Notes: generated by a model not told the origin, from the sequence alone. A stretch of DNA of 33,127 nucleotides from Clostridiales bacterium (GCA_012744355.1 JAAYHV010000146.1:1-33127); one strand, 5' to 3'; shown: positions 14,222 through 24,423, numbered from the stretch's first letter. Numbers and translations: made by a program.

Positions 14222-14899
14222 TTGAATATTAAAAAACTGCCCAAAAGTGAAAGACCAGTTGAAAAATTGATCTATAATGGAGTAGCATCGCTTAGCAATT
14301 CGGAGCTTTTAGCCCTTATTCTGCACACAGGAAGTGGAGAAAAATCAGCTATAGAGCTAGCAGAAGAGCTGTTATCCATCAATTTTAAAGGTGTAAGTTA
14401 TTTTGGTGAGTTAACCTTTGAAGAATTAATTAATGTCAAAGGTATGGGACCTAAAAAGACCAGCTCAGTTCTAGCAGCCATAGAATTAGGTAAACGTATA
14501 GATACTGCACCTAAATATAATCGCTTTGTAATAAAGTGTTCAGAGGACGTAGCGAATTATTACATGCCTGAATTAAGGCATGAGAAGAAAGAATACTTAA
14601 AAGAACTGTTGCTAAACACAAAAGGTGAAGTGGAATATTCAGAAACTATATCTGTAGGGGAGCTTTCAAATACTACAGTCCACCCAAGAGAAGTCTTTAA
14701 TCCAGCTATACGAAAAAGTGCAGCTGCGATAATAATAGTTCATAATCATCCTAGTGGGGATCCTACTCCTAGTGAAGATGATATCCAGGCAACAAAGAGA
14801 TTGATATCTGTAGGGGAGATGGTAGGAATTAAACTGTTAGACCATGTCATTATTGGGGATGGTAAGTATATCAGTCTAAAAAGTCTGGGAAAGATATAG
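14222..14899 (+). CDS. radC: RadC family protein (JAMM domain)
   Basis: A 225-residue RadC protein. An N-terminal helix-hairpin-helix region (about 35-80, with V-K-G-M-G-P-K-K) precedes a JAMM/MPN+ domain with the metal motif H-N-H-P-S-G-D-P-T-P-S-x-x-D. The family was named for DNA repair, but a direct role is doubted. I take the TTG at 14222-14224, because GGAG sits five bases upstream and homology starts at N-I-K-K-L-P-K-S-E-R-P; an in-frame ATG eight codons earlier lacks a site. A MinD-like gene follows after 16 bases, in the place where Bacillus has mreBCD-minCD. Confidence 0.92.
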   Translation: MNIKKLPKSERPVEKLIYNGVASLSNSELLALILHTGSGEKSAIELAEELLSINFKGVSYFGELTFEELINVKGMGPKKTSSVLAAIELGKRIDTAPKYNRFVIKCSEDVANYYMPELRHEKKEYLKELLLNTKGEVEYSETISVGELSNTTVHPREVFNPAIRKSAAAIIIVHNHPSGDPTPSEDDIQATKRLISVGEMVGIKLLDHVIIGDGKYISLKSLGKI

Positions 14900-14915
14900 T
14901 GAATCGGGGGTTTTC

Positions 14916-15638
14916 ATGAGCAATGTAATACTAGTGGCATCTGGAAAAGGCGGAACAGGAAAAACAATGTTTTCTGTCAATCTAGGCTGTGCTATATCAA
15001 GCTTTGGAAAGAAGGTTGTCATAGTAGACATGGATATGGGAATGAGGAATTTAGACATGTATCTCGGCCTTGAAGGCCAAGTTGTATATGATACTTATGA
15101 TGCTTTAAAAGGAATATGTAATACTAAGCAGGCCCTTATTAAGGATGACAACTTTAAAAATGTTCATATAATGGCAGCTTCTCCAATTAACCAGCAAGAA
15201 GAGGTTTTAGAAGAAGATGCAGGTAAGTTATTAGAAGAACTTAAAAGCAAGTTCGATTACATAATAATTGACGGCCCGCCTGGAATAGGAAAAAATATTG
15301 AATTAGTCTCACCATTTATTGATATTGGAATAGTTGTACTCACACCTGATTACGCAACTATTAGAGATGCTGATAGTGTGGATTCCTTTCTGCTAAGAAG
15401 AAGAGTTAAGCATAGGTATTATGTTGTGAATAAAGCTGTTTTAGACCTTGAAAAGAGAGGGCTAGAAGTTAAACTTGATGAAATTGATACTATAATGAAA
15501 TCAAAACCTTTAGGAGCTATAGCGTATGATGAAAACATACATATATCTACAAATATAGGCGTGCCTATAGTAAGTAAACCTGACGCTTATATTACAAAGA
15601 ACTTTCTAAAAATAGCTAAGAGGATCATGGAAGTTTAG
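14916..15638 (+). CDS. MinD/ParA-family ATPase
   Basis: A 240-residue deviant Walker A ATPase. G-K-G-G-T-G-K-T holds signature Lys K11 and P-loop K16; D-M-D-M-G-M-R-N-L-D is the switch I type region of MinD, and I-I-I-D-G-P-P-G is Walker B. It is closest to MinD, which recruits the division inhibitor MinC to the membrane. MinD is usually about 265 residues and ends in an amphipathic membrane-targeting helix. This one stops earlier (L-K-I-A-K-R-I-M-E-V), so membrane binding is uncertain. No minC or minE is adjacent. It could be MinD or a MinD-like orphan such as FlhG. The ATG follows CGGGGG. Confidence 0.82.
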   Translation: MSNVILVASGKGGTGKTMFSVNLGCAISSFGKKVVIVDMDMGMRNLDMYLGLEGQVVYDTYDALKGICNTKQALIKDDNFKNVHIMAASPINQQEEVLEEDAGKLLEELKSKFDYIIIDGPPGIGKNIELVSPFIDIGIVVLTPDYATIRDADSVDSFLLRRRVKHRYYVVNKAVLDLEKRGLEVKLDEIDTIMKSKPLGAIAYDENIHISTNIGVPIVSKPDAYITKNFLKIAKRIMEV

Positions 15639-15645
15639 ACGAAAT

Positions 15646-15674
15646 GGGAGTCGGCATTGACTCCTATTTTTTTT
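15646..15674 (+). terminator. Terminator of radC-minD-like
   Basis: GGAGTC (15647-15652) / GACTCC (15659-15664) stem, 6-base loop, followed by A and eight Ts. Confidence 0.88.
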
Positions 15675-15695
15675 CTGAAGTGATCGTTCTAACTC

Positions 15696-15724
15696 TTGAC
15701 TATCTTGCCATTTAAAGTTATAAT
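15696..15724 (+). promoter_or_regulatory. Promoter of rny
   Basis: TTGACT (15696-15701), 17-base spacer, perfect TATAAT (15719-15724), about 90 bases of leader before the gene. Confidence 0.8.
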
Positions 15725-15820
15725 TAAAAAGTATGCATGATTATGTTTAATTAAAATTGTAATTGATATAAATTAATATTTATTTGGATACAATAGAATA
15801 ATGAAAGGAAGGTAACACTA

Positions 15821-17365
15821 ATGACACCAATGGTATTAACTGTCATTGCTGGTATTATTGCTCTAGTCGTTGGTCTATTAATCGGATATATTGTAAGAAA
15901 GAATGTAGGCGAAAAGCTAATAGGAAATGCTGAATTAAAGGCGAAAAACTTAATATTAGACGCAGAAAACAACGCCGAAACGATTAAGAAGGAAAAAATT
16001 CTTGAGGCCAAGGAAGAAGCACATAAACAGCGTAATGACATTGAAAAAGAAATAAGAGAAAGACGAAATGAGATTCAAAAATCTGAAAAAAGAATGATTC
16101 AGAAAGAAGAAAGTGTTGATAGAAAATTAGAAAATATTGAGAGAAGAGACTCAAACTTAGCAAAGAAAGAAAAGAACATAGATGATAAAAGAAAAGAAGT
16201 AGATGGATTTATTGAAAAACAAATATTAGAGCTTGAAAGAATTTCAGGCTACTCTAGAGATGAAGCTAAAGAAATATTGCTTCGTGAACTGGAAAAAGAT
16301 ATTAGACACGATGCATCTATGATGATAAAGGAGATTGAAGCAGAGGCTAAGGACGAAGCTGACAAGAAGGCAAACGAAATAATAATCGGAGCCATCCAAA
16401 GATGTGCAGCAGACCACGTAGCAGAATCTACAGTATCTGTAGTTCCTCTTCCTAACGATGAAATGAAGGGAAGAATTATTGGTAGAGAAGGTAGAAACAT
16501 CAGAGCTATAGAAACACTGACTGGAATTGATTTGATAATAGATGACACTCCTGAAGCAGTAATTCTATCAGGATTTGATCCTGTAAGAAGAGAAATAGCT
16601 AGATTAACTTTAGAAAAACTTATTGTAGACGGTAGAATACATCCAGCTAGAATAGAGGAAATGGTACAAAAGGCTACAAAAGATGTTAATGGAATAATCA
16701 AAGAAGAGGGTGAGCAGGCTTGTTTCGAAACAGGAGTGCATAACTTACATCCAGAAATGGTTAAACTACTAGGTAGATTAAAGTATAGAACATCTTACGG
16801 TCAAAATGTGCTTAAGCATTCCATAGAGGTATCTCACCTTGCAGGGCTTATGGCATCTGAACTTGGACTTGATCCTAGATTGGCTAAGAGAGCAGGCCTA
16901 CTACATGATATAGGCAAAGCTATTGACCATGAAGTTGAAGGTACTCACGTAGAAATTGGCGTTAACATTTGTAAGAAATACAAAGAGTCTAGCAAAGTTA
17001 TTAATTCTGTGGCGGCACATCATGGTGATTGTGAGCCAACAACTTTAGAAGCAGTTCTTATTGCAGCAGCTGATGCGCTTTCTGCTGCTAGACCTGGTGC
17101 CAGAAGAGAAACTTTGGATTCATACGTAAAAAGACTTGAAAGATTGGAAGAAATAGCTAATACATACAAAGGTGTAGAAAAGTCATATGCTATTCAAGCT
17201 GGAAGAGAAATCCGAATTGCAGTAAAACCTGATCAAGTAAAAGAAGATGAAGTAGCTTTATTGGCTAGAGAAATATCAAAAAAGATAGAAGACGAATTGG
17301 ATTATCCAGGACATATAAAGGTTAATGTAATAAGAGAAACTCGTGCTATCGATTATGCAAAATAA
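15821..17365 (+). CDS. rny: Ribonuclease Y
   Basis: A 514-residue membrane-anchored endoribonuclease that starts mRNA decay in many Gram-positives. Residues 1-24 form one membrane helix. A long Glu/Lys/Arg coiled coil follows (about 30-190), then a KH RNA-binding domain with [12 protein letters not shown] (about 215-230). The HD phosphodiesterase domain has L-L-H-D-I-G-K (H and D ligands). Length matches the family. The ATG follows AAGGAAGG. It is monocistronic or leaky into the MATE gene; the hairpin at 17373 lacks a strong U-run. Confidence 0.96.
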   Translation: MTPMVLTVIAGIIALVVGLLIGYIVRKNVGEKLIGNAELKAKNLILDAENNAETIKKEKILEAKEEAHKQRNDIEKEIRERRNEIQKSEKRMIQKEESVDRKLENIERRDSNLAKKEKNIDDKRKEVDGFIEKQILELERISGYSRDEAKEILLRELEKDIRHDASMMIKEIEAEAKDEADKKANEIIIGAIQRCAADHVAESTVSVVPLPNDEMKGRIIGREGRNIRAIETLTGIDLIIDDTPEAVILSGFDPVRREIARLTLEKLIVDGRIHPARIEEMVQKATKDVNGIIKEEGEQACFETGVHNLHPEMVKLLGRLKYRTSYGQNVLKHSIEVSHLAGLMASELGLDPRLAKRAGLLHDIGKAIDHEVEGTHVEIGVNICKKYKESSKVINSVAAHHGDCEPTTLEAVLIAAADALSAARPGARRETLDSYVKRLERLEEIANTYKGVEKSYAIQAGREIRIAVKPDQVKEDEVALLAREISKKIEDELDYPGHIKVNVIRETRAIDYAK

Positions 17366-17372
17366 AACGCAT

Positions 17373-17406
17373 CAAACTCCTCAATTTATTTGAGGGGTTT
17401 GTTTAG
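17373..17406 (+). terminator. Terminator-like hairpin after rny
   Basis: A 12-bp stem (17373-17384 with 17390-17401, one wobble) with a 5-base loop. The tail TTTAGTAG is a poor U-run and ends in the ribosome binding site of the next gene, so some read-through into the MATE gene is likely. Confidence 0.65.
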
Positions 17407-17418
17407 TAGAGGTGTGAA

Positions 17419-18783
17419 TTGTTCGGGAAAACAGAATTACCAGAAATTAACAGTGAATTTAGAAAAAAGTTATTAGTAGTCGCAGTACCAGTGGTAATAC
17501 AAAACCTAATATCAGTATGTTTAAATTTAATTGACGTGCTTATGATAGGCATAGTCGGAGAAAATGAGCTGGCAGCTGTTGGAGCTGCTACTCAGCTTGT
17601 TATGGTTATATTGGTTACTATTTTTGGGTTTTATAGTGGAGCTGCAGTTCACGTAGCTCAATATTTTGGCGTAAGCAATATTGAGGCTATCAGAAAGATT
17701 TTAGGAATAAACTATGTATTTGGATTATCTTTTGCAACTGTAGCAGTTTTGGTATGCAACTTATTTCCTGAGCAATTAATAGGATTTTTTACTGATGACC
17801 AGTATGTAGTATCAATAGGTGCTGAATATATTAGTATAGTATCGTTCGCCTTTCCTATGATGGCGGTGGCTTTTAATTTAGCATTCAATTCAAGAGCTGT
17901 TCAAATACTAAAAGCAGTTACAATAATAAGCATAGTAGCAATATTATCGAATACATTTTTCAATTATTGCTTAATCTATGGTGAGTTTGGATTTCCTCAG
18001 TTAGGTGTAAGAGGCGCGGCAATAGCTACACTAGGATCTAGAATAGGAGAAGGATTAGCCTTAATTATATACGTTTATATTTCTAAAGGTCATCCTTTAA
18101 GAGCGAAATTTAGTGAGCTATTTAAATTTGATAAAGTAATGGTTAAAAAAGTATTAAAAACAGCATGGCCAGTTCTTGTTAATGAGTCGGGTTGGTCAGT
18201 TACTACTGCATTGGTATTTGCTGCATATGGCAGGATAGGTCCTATGGCGCTTGCTGTTATGCAAGTAGTAAATGTAGCTTGTGATTTGTTTATGGCCTTT
18301 TTTATGGGACTTGGTAATGCATCTGCAGTAATAATTGGTGCAGCTCTTGGAAGAAAAGAAAAGGAAGTGGCTTTTAGCTACGCTAAAATAGCATTAAGGT
18401 ATGCATGGATATTAAGTTTCATATCCACTGCATTTATTATACTAATTAGGCCTATAATAGCAGATGTGTATAATTTTAACGAAAGCACTACGAAGATCTT
18501 GTTAGCTACGCTTTTAACGTACTCATTTACACTTATATTTAGAGAAATGTCATATATGATTGTTTGTGGTATTTTAAGAGCTGGAGGAGACACACTGTAC
18601 TGTATGGTGGGAGAAGTAGGAATAAATATATTTATAGAAGTGCCTTTAGCTTTTCTAAGTGTGAGTGTGTTTGGGTTACCGCTTCATATAGCAGTTATAA
18701 TTGTAGGCTTAGCAGAAATAATCAAGACCATAGTCTTTTATAGAAGATTCTATACAAAGAAATGGCTTAATACGGTAATTTAG
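17419..18783 (+). CDS. MATE family efflux transporter
   Basis: A 454-residue polytopic exporter with about twelve membrane segments. MATE hallmarks are visible: P-V-V-I-Q-N-L-I in helix 1, N-L-I-D-V-L-M-I-G just after it, and A-A-x-A-T-x-G-S-R-I-G-E in the middle. It is likely a Na+ or H+ coupled drug/metabolite antiporter; the substrate is not predictable. It starts at TTG (17419-17421), with GAGGTG four bases upstream, and there is no better ATG. The next gene starts 14 bases downstream, so MATE, cysteine desulfurase and thiI probably share a message. Confidence 0.92.
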
Positions 18784-18797
18784 TTAGGAGATAAGAA

Positions 18798-19937
18798 TTG
18801 ATATATTTAGATAATAGCGCGACAACGAGGCAGTATGATGAGGTAACAGATCGTATTGCTAAAGTTAGCAGAGAAGAGTTTGGGAATCCTTCCTCGCTGC
18901 ATTCCCTAGGTTTAGATGCTGAAAAGCTTGTAAAACGAAGCCGAAAGGACCTTAAAGATAAAACAGGTTTAAAAAAGTTGATATTTACTTCAGGTGGAAC
19001 AGAAGCTGATAATATGGCAGTTTTTAGCGTAGCCCGAAAATATAGGAGAGCAAACAAAAAATATATAACCACTAAAATTGAACATCCAGCTGTTTTAGAA
19101 GCTATGAAAAGGCTTGAAATGGATGGAAACAATGTTATATATATTCCTGTTGATTCTGAAGGTATCGTAAATATAGAAGTTCTTGAGAAAGAAATTGACA
19201 AAGACACAGCACTTGTCTCAGTCATGACGGTTAATAACGAAACTGGAGCTATTCAGCCGATAAACGAAATAGGTAAAATAATAAAAGAAAAATCACCAAA
19301 AACAATATTTCATACAGACGCCGTTCAGGCTTTTGGAAAAATGAGACTGAAGAATCTAAATGCAGACATGATATCAATAAGTGGACATAAATTTCATGGA
19401 CCTAAGGGAATAGGGGCTCTTTATTTAAATGATAAATTTAATATACTGCCGTACATTGTAGGTGGTGGTCAGGAAAGCGGTTTAAGATCAGGAACTGAAA
19501 ATGTGCCTTCTATCTGCGGGATTAGTTTAGCTGCAGACATGTCGTATACAAATTTTGATAAAAAAATGAAAAAGTTAACAAGTCTAAATGAGTATTTATA
19601 CGAGGGCCTAATGTCTGAATTAACTGATATTAAATTAAATGGACCACAAAATAGATTGCCGTCAGTATTGAATGTATCATTTTTAGGCACTAGAGCAGAG
19701 GTACTGATTCATACTGTAGAACAAGATAATATTTACGTTTCTACTGGGTCGGCTTGTTCTGCTAATAAAAATGGAGATAGCGATGTTTTGTCTGCTATGG
19801 GATTAAACCATGAGGAGATAGAAGGCGCTATCAGATTTAGTTTTTCGGAGTTTAATAGTATATCTGAAATGGATATAGTGATAGATAGATTCGCTAAGGC
19901 AGTTAAGCGTTTCAGAAAATTAGGAAGCTTTAGGTAG
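18798..19937 (+). CDS. Cysteine desulfurase (NifZ/IscS type) partner of ThiI
   Basis: A 379-residue PLP enzyme that removes sulfur from cysteine to form a persulfide. Visible elements are H96 (E-H-P-A-V-L), D174 and Q177 (H-T-D-A-V-Q), the PLP lysine K198 in S-G-H-K-F-H-G-P-K-G and the persulfide cysteine C320 in T-G-S-A-C-S-A-N. It starts at TTG (18798-18800) behind TTAGGAG. thiI follows after nine bases. In Bacillus such a dedicated desulfurase (NifZ) feeds ThiI for 4-thiouridine in tRNA, so that is the expected role rather than general Fe-S assembly. No scaffold gene (iscU/sufU) is nearby. Confidence 0.92.
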   Translation: MIYLDNSATTRQYDEVTDRIAKVSREEFGNPSSLHSLGLDAEKLVKRSRKDLKDKTGLKKLIFTSGGTEADNMAVFSVARKYRRANKKYITTKIEHPAVLEAMKRLEMDGNNVIYIPVDSEGIVNIEVLEKEIDKDTALVSVMTVNNETGAIQPINEIGKIIKEKSPKTIFHTDAVQAFGKMRLKNLNADMISISGHKFHGPKGIGALYLNDKFNILPYIVGGGQESGLRSGTENVPSICGISLAADMSYTNFDKKMKKLTSLNEYLYEGLMSELTDIKLNGPQNRLPSVLNVSFLGTRAEVLIHTVEQDNIYVSTGSACSANKNGDSDVLSAMGLNHEEIEGAIRFSFSEFNSISEMDIVIDRFAKAVKRFRKLGSFR

Positions 19938-19946
19938 GGGGAAAAT

Positions 19947-21128
19947 TTGAACGAACAAAATATTTATATTGTAAGATGTGGGGAAGTTGCTCTAAAAGGT
20001 ACTAATAAACCATATTTCGAAAGAGTGTTGGTAGAAAGAGTAAAGAAATCTCTAAAAGATATTGAAAATGCAACGGTAAAAAGGCTAGAAGGCTTAATTT
20101 ATGTAAGAACAGATAAATTAACTCCTGAGATAGATGTAATCAGAAGAGTATCTAAGGTTTTTGGAGTAGCATCCATTAGTCCTGCTATAGAATGCGAGAG
20201 TAATCTTGAATCATTATGCAAAGTAGCTGTAGAATACATGAACGAATTTATGGAAGGTAACCGCCCTAAAACTTTTAAGATAAAGTCAAAGAGAGCAGAT
20301 AAAAATTTTCCAACAAAGTCTCCTGAAATTGCTAAGATAATAGGAGAATGCGTCCTTGAAGGCTGTAAAGATTTAAAGGTGGATGTGCATAACCCAGAAT
20401 GCGTTCTGTTTGTGGATGTTAGGCACGATAAATCATATATATATCAAGATAAGATAAAAGGCTTCGGTGGACTTCCAGTCGGAACCAATGGAAAGGGATT
20501 AGTACTTTTTTCCGGAGGAATAGATAGCCCAGTGGCTGCATTTATGATGGCTAAAAGAGGAATGACAATAGAAGCTGTTCACTACCATTCATATCCGTAT
20601 ACGAGTCAAAGAGCACAAGAAAAAGTCGAAGAACTTGTGAGAATTATATCCCAATACTGTGGAGATGTGAAGCTTCATGTTGTTAATCTTTTACCAATCC
20701 AAGAGCAGATTGTAGAAAACTGCCCTGAAGACCAGACTACTTTACTGGTCAGAAGATTTATGATGAGAATAGCTGAAAAAATAGCTAAAGACAATGAATG
20801 CATGATGCTAATTACAGGTGAGAACTTAGGCCAAGTTGCAAGTCAAACTGCAGAAGCGTTGGTAGTAACAGATGAAACGGTAAAACTTCCTGTTATGAGA
20901 CCGTTAATTGGTATGGATAAAATTGATATTATGGATATGGCTCATGAAATTGAAACGTATGAAACTTCAATACTTCCATACGAAGATTGTTGTACAGTGT
21001 TTTTACCCAAACACCCATTAACTAGACCTAGATCATTTCAGATGGTTAATTCGGAGTCAAAACTTGATGTAGAAAAACTTGTAAGCGATGCAGTACAAAG
21101 TGCAGAAACGGTTCACATCAAAGAATAA
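19947..21128 (+). CDS. thiI: tRNA 4-thiouridine synthase ThiI
   Basis: A 393-residue tRNA sulfurtransferase making 4-thiouridine at position 8. An N-terminal ferredoxin-like plus THUMP region (about 1-165) binds tRNA. The PP-loop ATPase has S-G-G-I-D-S at 189-194, and E-D-C-C-T-V-F near the end carries the conserved catalytic cysteine. The C-terminal rhodanese domain of the enterobacterial enzyme is absent, as in Bacillus, so the persulfide comes straight from the adjacent desulfurase. It starts at TTG (19947-19949) after AGGGGGAA. No terminator with a clear U-run follows. Confidence 0.95.
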   Translation: MNEQNIYIVRCGEVALKGTNKPYFERVLVERVKKSLKDIENATVKRLEGLIYVRTDKLTPEIDVIRRVSKVFGVASISPAIECESNLESLCKVAVEYMNEFMEGNRPKTFKIKSKRADKNFPTKSPEIAKIIGECVLEGCKDLKVDVHNPECVLFVDVRHDKSYIYQDKIKGFGGLPVGTNGKGLVLFSGGIDSPVAAFMMAKRGMTIEAVHYHSYPYTSQRAQEKVEELVRIISQYCGDVKLHVVNLLPIQEQIVENCPEDQTTLLVRRFMMRIAEKIAKDNECMMLITGENLGQVASQTAEALVVTDETVKLPVMRPLIGMDKIDIMDMAHEIETYETSILPYEDCCTVFLPKHPLTRPRSFQMVNSESKLDVEKLVSDAVQSAETVHIKE

Positions 21129-21201
21129 GAGTCGCTTTTAAATCATTAAACAATTTGGTAAAATTTATTAAAAAATAAATAACCGAAAATACCTTGTAAT
21201 A

Positions 21202-21316
21202 TTGTTAAAAATATGTTTAAATAATATAGCATGCGTTAAAAACCCATGCGTATAAGATACGGTCAAATATCCCTTTTTTAAAAAGGGCCGTTATTAATAT
21301 TTAAGGAGGCATTTAC
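21202..21316 (+). promoter_or_regulatory. Structured leader / control region of bcd-etfBA
   Basis: The gap before bcd holds several unexplained elements. There is a weak promoter TTGTTA (21202-21207), 17 bases, TATAGC. A direct repeat CATGCGT lies at 21230-21236 and 21245-21251. A long imperfect hairpin follows: outer ACGG (21259-21262) / CCGT (21288-21291) and a perfect 8-bp inner stem CCCTTTTT/AAAAAGGG (21271-21287). The hairpin has no U-run, so it is not a normal terminator. It ends about 12 bases before the AAGGAGG site. The remaining 21129-21201 is AT-rich and shows nothing clear. Confidence 0.45.
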
Positions 21317-22462
21317 ATGAACTTTCAACTAACGAAAGAACAAGAATTCGTGAGACAAATGGTAAGAGAATTCGCCATTAACGAAGTTGAACCATTGGCT
21401 GCAGACATCGATCAGGAACATAGATTCCCGACGGAAACTGTAGAAAAAATGGCTAAATACGGGTTATTAGGTGTACCGTTCCCCACAGAGTATGGTGGAG
21501 CAGGCGGAGATCAAATTTCTTATGCTATCACAGTAGAAGAATTATCAAGAGTTTGCGGATCAACAGGCGTAATTTGTTCAGCACACACATCTTTATGTTG
21601 CGGACCAATTTTCTACTTTGGTAATGAAGAGCAAAAGACAAAGTATCTTCCAAACCTACTAAGTGGTAAACATTTAGGGGCATTCGGTTTAACAGAGCCA
21701 GGAGCAGGTACTGATGCAGGTGGACAACAGACAAAGGCAGATTTAGATGGTGAAGAATGGGTACTAAACGGTGCTAAAGTATTCATCACTAACGGTGGAT
21801 ATGCAGACATCTTTATCGTTATGGCAATGACAGACAAAAAAAAGGGCACACATGGTGGAATCAGCTCATTCATCGTAGAAAAAGGTGACCCTGGTTTCTC
21901 TATTGGTAAGACAGAAGACAAGATGGGCATTAACGCATCATCAACAACAGAACTAATTTTCCAGGATTGCAGAATTCCAAAAGATAGATTATTAGGAAAA
22001 ATCGGTTCAGGATTTAAAGCTGCTTTATCAACTCTAGACGGTGGTCGTATTGGTATCGCTGCTCAAGCTTTAGGAATTGCTCAAGGAGCATTCGATGTAA
22101 CAGTTGAATACATGGGACAAAGAAAACAGTTTGGCAGAAAACTTTCACAGTTCCAGGCTTTAGCTTTTGAAATGGCAGACATGAAGACTAGAATTGAAGC
22201 TTCAAGACTTCTAATTTACAAAGCAGCAGACATGAAAGAAAAAAAGATGGATTATGGTGAAACTTCAGCAATGGCTAAACTTTACGCAGCAGAAACAGCA
22301 ATGTATGTAACTACTAAGTGCGTACAATTCCACGGCGGATATGGCTATACTAAAGATTATCCTGTAGAAAGAATGATGAGAGATGCTAAGATTACTGAAA
22401 TTTATGAAGGAACTTCAGAAGTTCAGAAATTAGTTATTGCTGCTCATACGTTCAAAAAATAA
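21317..22462 (+). CDS. bcd: Acyl-CoA dehydrogenase, probably butyryl-CoA dehydrogenase
   Basis: A 381-residue short-chain acyl-CoA dehydrogenase with FAD. Diagnostic stretches are G-A-F-G-L-T-E-P-G-A-G-T-D and F-I-T-N-G-G (FAD/substrate), and the catalytic base E364 in Y-E-G-T-S-E, the position used by short- and medium-chain enzymes. The ATG follows AAGGAGG. etfB and etfA follow closely. In anaerobic Clostridia the Bcd-EtfBA complex reduces crotonyl-CoA to butyryl-CoA with NADH and bifurcates electrons to ferredoxin. The usual crt, hbd and thl genes are not beside it, so another enoyl-CoA is possible. Confidence 0.9.
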   Translation: MNFQLTKEQEFVRQMVREFAINEVEPLAADIDQEHRFPTETVEKMAKYGLLGVPFPTEYGGAGGDQISYAITVEELSRVCGSTGVICSAHTSLCCGPIFYFGNEEQKTKYLPNLLSGKHLGAFGLTEPGAGTDAGGQQTKADLDGEEWVLNGAKVFITNGGYADIFIVMAMTDKKKGTHGGISSFIVEKGDPGFSIGKTEDKMGINASSTTELIFQDCRIPKDRLLGKIGSGFKAALSTLDGGRIGIAAQALGIAQGAFDVTVEYMGQRKQFGRKLSQFQALAFEMADMKTRIEASRLLIYKAADMKEKKMDYGETSAMAKLYAAETAMYVTTKCVQFHGGYGYTKDYPVERMMRDAKITEIYEGTSEVQKLVIAAHTFKK

Positions 22463-22480
22463 TTAAGGAGGAAATCAGAT

Positions 22481-23290
22481 ATGGCATTTAAAATAATAGT
22501 TTGTGCAAAACAGGTACCTGACACAAATGAAATTAAAATTAACCCGGAAACCGGAACTCTAATTAGAGACGGTGTACCTAGTATTTTAAACAATGATGAT
22601 GCTAATGCTTTAGAAGAAGCATTAAGAATCAAAGATAAATATGATGATGTAAAAGTTACTGTAGTCTCCATGGGACCTCCACAGGCAACTGACATGTTAT
22701 TCGAATGTGTTGCTATGGGAGCAGATGATGCAATTCTTATCAGTGATAGAGCAGTTGGTGGATCAGATACATGGGCTACTTCAAATGCAGTTGTTGCTGG
22801 TATTCAAAAGTATGTTAAAGATTATGGTGACTATGACCTTATCTTTGCTGGAAGGCAAGCTATCGATGGAGATACTGCTCAGGTAGGACCTCAAATCGCA
22901 GAAAAATTAGACATTCCTCAAGTTACATATGTTCAGGAATTTGAAATGGATGACGCTCGCAAAAACATCACAGTTAAGAGAAAAATGGAAGATGGTTATG
23001 AATTGATTAAAATTCAAACTCCTTGCATGCTAACAGCGATTAAAGAATTAAACGAGCCAAGATACATGAATATGAAAGGTATCTTTGCAGAAAATAAAGA
23101 CATTAAAGTATGGAATGCAGATGACATCAACGTTGACAGAACCTTGGTTGGCTTGAAAGCATCTCCTACAAATGTATTTAGATCATTTACACCAAAGCCA
23201 AAAGGCAAAGGTATAACGGTTAAAGGAGATAGTAACAAAGAACTAGCAACTAATTTACTTATCGGTTTAAAAGGTAAGCACATTATATAG
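22481..23290 (+). CDS. etfB: Electron transfer flavoprotein subunit beta
   Basis: A 269-residue EtfB, one half of the FAD-binding Etf dimer that passes electrons between NADH, ferredoxin and the dehydrogenase. The opening [11 protein letters not shown] and the [16 protein letters not shown] loop are visible. The D-G-D-T-A-Q-V-G-P form is typical of the NADH-linked, bifurcating Etf group. The ATG follows AAGGAGG, 18 bases after bcd. The gene runs straight into etfA (11 bases). Confidence 0.94.
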   Translation: MAFKIIVCAKQVPDTNEIKINPETGTLIRDGVPSILNNDDANALEEALRIKDKYDDVKVTVVSMGPPQATDMLFECVAMGADDAILISDRAVGGSDTWATSNAVVAGIQKYVKDYGDYDLIFAGRQAIDGDTAQVGPQIAEKLDIPQVTYVQEFEMDDARKNITVKRKMEDGYELIKIQTPCMLTAIKELNEPRYMNMKGIFAENKDIKVWNADDINVDRTLVGLKASPTNVFRSFTPKPKGKGITVKGDSNKELATNLLIGLKGKHII

Positions 23291-23301
23291 GAGGATTAAA
23301 C

Positions 23302-24405
23302 ATGTCAGAGAAATTTGCAGATTATAAAAATATCTGGGTCTATGCAGAGCAGAGAAATGGCAAGTTGATGAATGTAGCTCTAGAGCTTATCGGCGAAGCT
23401 TGCAGACTGGCAGGAGAAATCGGTGAAGATGCAAAAGTATGCACGCTTTTAGTTGGTGATAACATCGATGATCTAGCTCAGGAATGTTTTGATTATGGAA
23501 GCAGTAAAGTTTTCATGATTCAAGACCCATTATTAAAAAGATATACTACAGATGGCTATACAAAAGTTGTTGTAGACGCTATCAATGAATACAAACCAAG
23601 TATCGTATTGTTTGGTGCTACTCATATAGGAAGGGATTTAGCTCCTAGAGTAGCTGCTAGATTAGATACTGGATTAACTGCTGACTGTACTCACTTAAAT
23701 ATCAGTGTTAAACACTATATTGAGTACGCAGAAGAAAATACTACTTTAAACACAGCAACATTAGATGCTAATGATCCTGATAAAGGTTTAAAGATGACTC
23801 GTCCAGCATTTGGTGGTAACTTAATGGCTACTATCGTATGTAAGAACACTAGACCTCAGATGTCTACAGTTCGTCCGGGAGTTATGCAAAAGAGAGAAAA
23901 AGTTGAAGGAGCAAAGGGCGAGTTAATTAACGTTGACTATAAACTTTCTGCTGATGACATCCATATTGAAATTCTAGACGTTGTTAAATCAGCTAAAGAA
24001 TTAGTATCTCTAACTGATGCAGAAATTATCTGTTCAGGCGGAAGAGGTTTAGGCGATGCAGCAGGTTTCGATTTAATCAAAAAGTTTGCTGACAAAGTTG
24101 GCGGAGTTGTTGGTTCTTCAAGAGGAGCTGTAGATGCTGGTTGGATAGATCAGTCTCACCAAGTCGGTCAGACAGGCACAACAGTAAAACCTAAGATTTA
24201 CTTTGCATGTGGTATCTCTGGAGCTATTCAGCATTTAGCTGGTATGCAGACTTCAGATATCATTGTAGGAATCAATAGAGATCCAGATGCACCTATCTTT
24301 GAGGTAGCTGACTATGGTATCGTAGGAGACTTGTACAAAGTTCTTCCTGAGATTATCGCTAGTTGGGATGATGCAGAAGCATTATTTGATGCAGCAACAA
24401 AATAA
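23302..24405 (+). CDS. etfA: Electron transfer flavoprotein subunit alpha
   Basis: A 367-residue EtfA. The C-terminal FAD domain has [24 protein letters not shown] and a final [12 protein letters not shown]. It is somewhat longer than typical EtfA (about 320-340) because of an insertion in the N-terminal domain (about 135-170) ending [11 protein letters not shown]. No ferredoxin domain is fused at the N-terminus. The ATG follows AGGAGG. Last gene of the operon; terminator at 24424. Confidence 0.94.
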   Translation: MSEKFADYKNIWVYAEQRNGKLMNVALELIGEACRLAGEIGEDAKVCTLLVGDNIDDLAQECFDYGSSKVFMIQDPLLKRYTTDGYTKVVVDAINEYKPSIVLFGATHIGRDLAPRVAARLDTGLTADCTHLNISVKHYIEYAEENTTLNTATLDANDPDKGLKMTRPAFGGNLMATIVCKNTRPQMSTVRPGVMQKREKVEGAKGELINVDYKLSADDIHIEILDVVKSAKELVSLTDAEIICSGGRGLGDAAGFDLIKKFADKVGGVVGSSRGAVDAGWIDQSHQVGQTGTTVKPKIYFACGISGAIQHLAGMQTSDIIVGINRDPDAPIFEVADYGIVGDLYKVLPEIIASWDDAEALFDAATK

Positions 24406-24423
24406 TTTATGATATAAATTGAC

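Noticed and set aside
21190..21228. Possible Rex operator before bcd
   Set aside because: One half-site like TTGTTAA is present, but the matching TTAACAA half is not, so the symmetry needed for Rex is lacking.
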